Assembly (NCBI GenBank): GCA_012961365.1
Contig: DTZN01000111.1
Location: 1 to 7,662, forward strand
Source of the DNA: Hydrogenothermaceae bacterium
GTDB taxonomy: Bacteria; Aquificota; Aquificia; Aquificales; Hydrogenothermaceae
Direction of reading: 5' to 3'
Length of the DNA stretch: 7,662 nt
In this document: piece after piece, positions 6,251 through 7,662 of the stretch
Layout of the letters: every line of letters begins with the position of its first letter
How positions within the stretch are numbered: the stretch's first letter is position 1
The notes under the pieces: generated by a model
Database searches by the model: none
Told to the model about the DNA's origin: nothing
Seen by the model: only the letters and a program-made list of their open reading frames with translations
Made by a program: the position numbers and the translations under genes

Positions 6251-6615
6251 TAAAGGGTCTTCCCAGTTGTCGCCTCTGCTTTAGCAGAGGAGGAAAGTCC
6301 GGGCTCCAAAGGGCAGGAAGCTGCCGAAAGGCAGGTGGGGGAAACCTCACGGATAGGGTCGCAGAAAGTAGGTATCCTGTCTTGAGAGGTGTTTGTAGGT
6401 AGTATCTACCGAAAAGCCTCTCCAGACAGGTTAAAGTGAAACGGTAGGGTAAGAGCCTACCAGTGCCACTGGCGACAGTGGTAGCTGATAACCCCCTTCC
6501 GGAGCAATCCCAAATAGGAGGGCAATATAAGGCTTGCCCGGCCCATGCCCTCGGGTAGGGAGCTTAGATAAATGACAACTTAATACAGAACCCGGCTTAT
6601 AGGAAGACCCTTTAT
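6251..6615 (+). ncRNA. rnpB: RNase P RNA, bacterial type A without P18
   Basis: This is the catalytic RNA that removes the 5' leader of pre-tRNAs. The ends form P1, with 6250-6263 pairing perfectly with 6602-6615. P2 is AGTTGTC (6265-6271) with GACAACT (6574-6580). P3 is a plain 7-bp hairpin at 6273-6290. Conserved region I is GAGGAAAGTCCGGGCTCC (6290-6307) and region V is ACAGAACCCGGCTTAT (6585-6600); together they build P4. P8 is 6321-6334 with a GAAA loop, P9 is 6335-6350 also with GAAA, P12 is 6376-6389 with 6417-6430, P13 is 6443-6461, and P14 is 6466-6481 with a GCGA loop. GGAGCAA and CAAATAGG lie in the P15-P16 region, and GGU (6554-6556) should bind the tRNA CCA end. After GGGTAGGGAGC the sequence goes straight to TTAGATAAATGAC, so P18 is missing. 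This matches the P18-less Aquificales RNAs. The P9 GAAA loop probably docks into P1, as in other thermophiles. Confidence 0.97.
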
Positions 6616-6624
6616 TCAAATTTT

Positions 6625-6633
6625 TGTTATACT
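6625..6633 (+). promoter_or_regulatory. Extended -10 promoter of trmD, likely leaderless transcript
   Basis: TGTTATACT matches the extended -10 consensus TGnTATAmT. The hexamer ends six bases before the trmD ATG at 6640, so initiation at the usual distance would fall on the A of the start codon. No Shine-Dalgarno sequence precedes that ATG, which fits a leaderless mRNA. The -35 position (about 6605-6610) lies in the 3' strand of RNase P helix P1 and is not consensus, as is common for extended -10 promoters. Confidence 0.5.
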
Positions 6634-6639
6634 AATTAA

Positions 6640-7401
6640 ATGACAAAGAAATTCTTTACATTATCAATATTTCCTCATTTTTTTGATTGTTTTAAGTCTA
6701 CAGGTATAGTTTCTCAAGCAATAAAAAAAGGTCTTATAGAAATACATAATGTAAATCTTAGAGATTTTACTACAGACAAACACAAAACCGTAGATGATGT
6801 AGTTTATGGTGGTGGTCCTGGAATGCTTTTAAAGCCTGAACCTATATTTAAAGCATATGAAAACATTATAGAAAAAGGGCACAAGCCATATGTTTTAATT
6901 ACTGAGCCTTGGGGAAGAAAATTTGACCAAAAATTCGCATATGAATTATCCCAAAAAGATGAGATTTTAATTATTTGTGGTAGATATGAAGGAGTAGATG
7001 AGAGGGTAAAAACTATAGTTAATCAAGAAGTGTCTATAGGTGATTTTGTTTTATCAGGTGGAGAACCTGCAGCGGTTGTTATTATGGATGCAGTAATAAG
7101 ATTAATTCCGGGAGTAATAGGAGATACAGACAGTTTAAGGGCTGATTCTTTTGCTAATCAACTTCTTGGATATCCAAATTATACAAGACCCGCAGAATAT
7201 AAAGGTATGAAAGTCCCAGATGTATTAAGGTCTGGAAACCATGAACTTATAAAAAAATGGCGAAGATGGAAACAGATTGAAAGAACTCTACAAAAAAGAC
7301 CAGATTTATTAGAAAAGGCAAATTTATCAGAGGAAGATAAATTTATACTAGAGGCCATAAAAAAAGGAAAAAGCTTTGAAGAAATATTTAAGGTTCCATA
7401 A
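6640..7401 (+). CDS. trmD: tRNA (guanine37-N1)-methyltransferase
   Basis: TrmD uses S-adenosylmethionine to make m1G37 next to the anticodon, which prevents +1 frameshifting. The 253 residues are full length. The trefoil-knot SPOUT domain shows LSIFPHFF (8-15), NLRDFTTDKHKTVDD (39-53), YGGGPGM (56-62), GRYEGVDERV (114-123) and SIGDFVLSGGE (132-142). R154 and D169, the expected catalytic pair, are present at the family's usual numbers. YPNYTRP (178-184) and the tRNA-binding C-terminal domain (SGNHELIKKWRRWKQIERT, about 198-216) follow. The usual DSFxxGLLDxPxYTRP reads DSFANQLLGYPNYTRP here. The start ATG has no ribosome site and sits right after an extended -10 box. It lies 24 bp after rnpB and not in the common rimM-trmD-rplS order, and no ribosomal protein gene follows within 60 bp. 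Confidence 0.97.
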   Translation: MTKKFFTLSIFPHFFDCFKSTGIVSQAIKKGLIEIHNVNLRDFTTDKHKTVDDVVYGGGPGMLLKPEPIFKAYENIIEKGHKPYVLITEPWGRKFDQKFAYELSQKDEILIICGRYEGVDERVKTIVNQEVSIGDFVLSGGEPAAVVIMDAVIRLIPGVIGDTDSLRADSFANQLLGYPNYTRPAEYKGMKVPDVLRSGNHELIKKWRRWKQIERTLQKRPDLLEKANLSEEDKFILEAIKKGKSFEEIFKVP

Positions 7402-7452
7402 ATAACTCTTTTTCAATTTCAAAATATATATAATAAGCATTTGTTCTCGTAA
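7402..7452 (+). other. Short AT-rich spacer after trmD with a TATAAT box
   Basis: The 51 bp between the trmD stop and the start-less terminal frame contain a T-rich run (7409-7413) but no hairpin that would make a terminator. A TATAAT at 7429-7434 could be a -10 box for a downstream gene, without a recognisable -35 element. An in-frame TAA at 7450-7452 bounds the following open frame on its left. In many bacteria rplS follows trmD; no sign of it is seen here. Confidence 0.4.
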
Positions 7453-7662
7453 CTGTTTCAAAAAGTTTTACCCGAAATTAATGATGAATTTGCTAAAAAG
7501 CTTGGTGTCAGCGTAGGCGAAGAAGAGCTTAAGAAGATTGTAGAGGTGATAAAGTCTAGGCCTTATGTGGATATAACACTTCATGTTGTTGAGGAGAGTG
7601 GAATAGATATAGATGTAGATAATAATACGCTTTATATTAAGGGAGGGCAAAGTTACAGGTTG
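7453..7662 (+). pseudogene. Start-less open frame: trigger-factor-like segment joined to AroA-like segment
   Basis: The frame is open from 7453 to the right edge (70 codons) after an in-frame TAA. It has no ATG, and its only candidate alternative start is an internal GTG at 7546. The first part reads VLPEINDEFAKKLG (7465-7506) and then EEELKKI, the hallmark stretch of the ribosome-bound chaperone trigger factor. From 7555 it reads SRPYVDITLHVVEESGIDI and IKGGQSYRL, which closely matches the mid-protein segment of EPSP synthase (AroA; the E. coli protein has SKPYIDITL and KGGQSY at this spacing). The two families are not known to be fused. Lys codons are mostly AAG and Glu codons half GAG, whereas trmD strongly prefers AAA. 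The piece is therefore a recombined gene remnant, foreign DNA or an assembly chimera. The AroA part may continue outside the window. Confidence 0.5.

Noticed and set aside
6431..6619. Minus-strand 62-codon open frame
   Set aside because: It lies wholly within the antisense of the RNase P RNA, whose conserved structure explains the sequence and the higher GC content.
6602..6625. GC-rich stretch followed by TTTTT after rnpB as an intrinsic terminator
   Set aside because: The GC-rich strand is the 3' half of P1 and pairs with the distant 5' end, so there is no local hairpin next to the T-run.
7468..7650. Minus-strand 60-codon frame at the right edge
   Set aside because: The plus strand here gives clear trigger factor and AroA similarity. 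The minus product has low-complexity Ile/Tyr stretches.

Overview
The window is AT-rich chromosomal DNA with dense bacterial gene packing. Several lines point to a thermophilic member of the Aquificales, most likely Hydrogenothermaceae (Sulfurihydrogenibium- or Persephonella-like). The main one is an RNase P RNA that lacks helix P18, a form described for that group. It has a perfect P1 helix of about 14 bp and a GAAA loop on P9. A roughly 600-residue UbiD-type decarboxylase of the kind found with the futalosine menaquinone pathway agrees with this. The assignment is inference from memory of the families, not from a search. Both edges are open and the length is irregular, so the window may be a whole draft contig.

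Layout. Bases 1-2386 (+) hold the 3' part of a UbiD-family decarboxylase gene overlapping panC (pantothenate synthetase) by 26 nt. A structured patch at 2390-2440 separates panC from a convergent minus-strand block. In transcription order that block is lnt (apolipoprotein N-acyltransferase, 5700-4192), a 79-residue membrane protein with AtpR/AtpI-like features (4094-3855), corA (divalent cation channel, 3684-2737) and a 94-residue two-helix membrane protein (2737-2453). A 63-bp divergent region separates lnt from a plus-strand ferredoxin gene (5764-6051). The ferredoxin has Ile where the second cluster cysteine should be. It is followed by a 36-codon membrane ORF with a good ribosome-binding site (6072-6182), rnpB (about 6251-6615) and trmD (6640-7401).

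The genes are mainly housekeeping: quinone and coenzyme A precursors, lipoprotein acylation, cation transport, electron transfer, and two steps of tRNA maturation (RNase P and TrmD). trmD has an extended -10 element placed so that its transcript would begin at the start codon. corA shows a similar near-leaderless arrangement.

The right end (7453-7662) is odd. One open frame without a start codon reads as a trigger-factor-like segment and then changes to an AroA (EPSP synthase) segment, with codon use unlike trmD. It is either a recombined gene remnant or an assembly chimera. I see no CRISPR array, tRNA gene, transposase or clear new multi-gene system. The most interesting items are the P18-less RNase P RNA, the terminal chimera, the ferredoxin variant, the 36-codon gene and the orphan AtpR-like protein.
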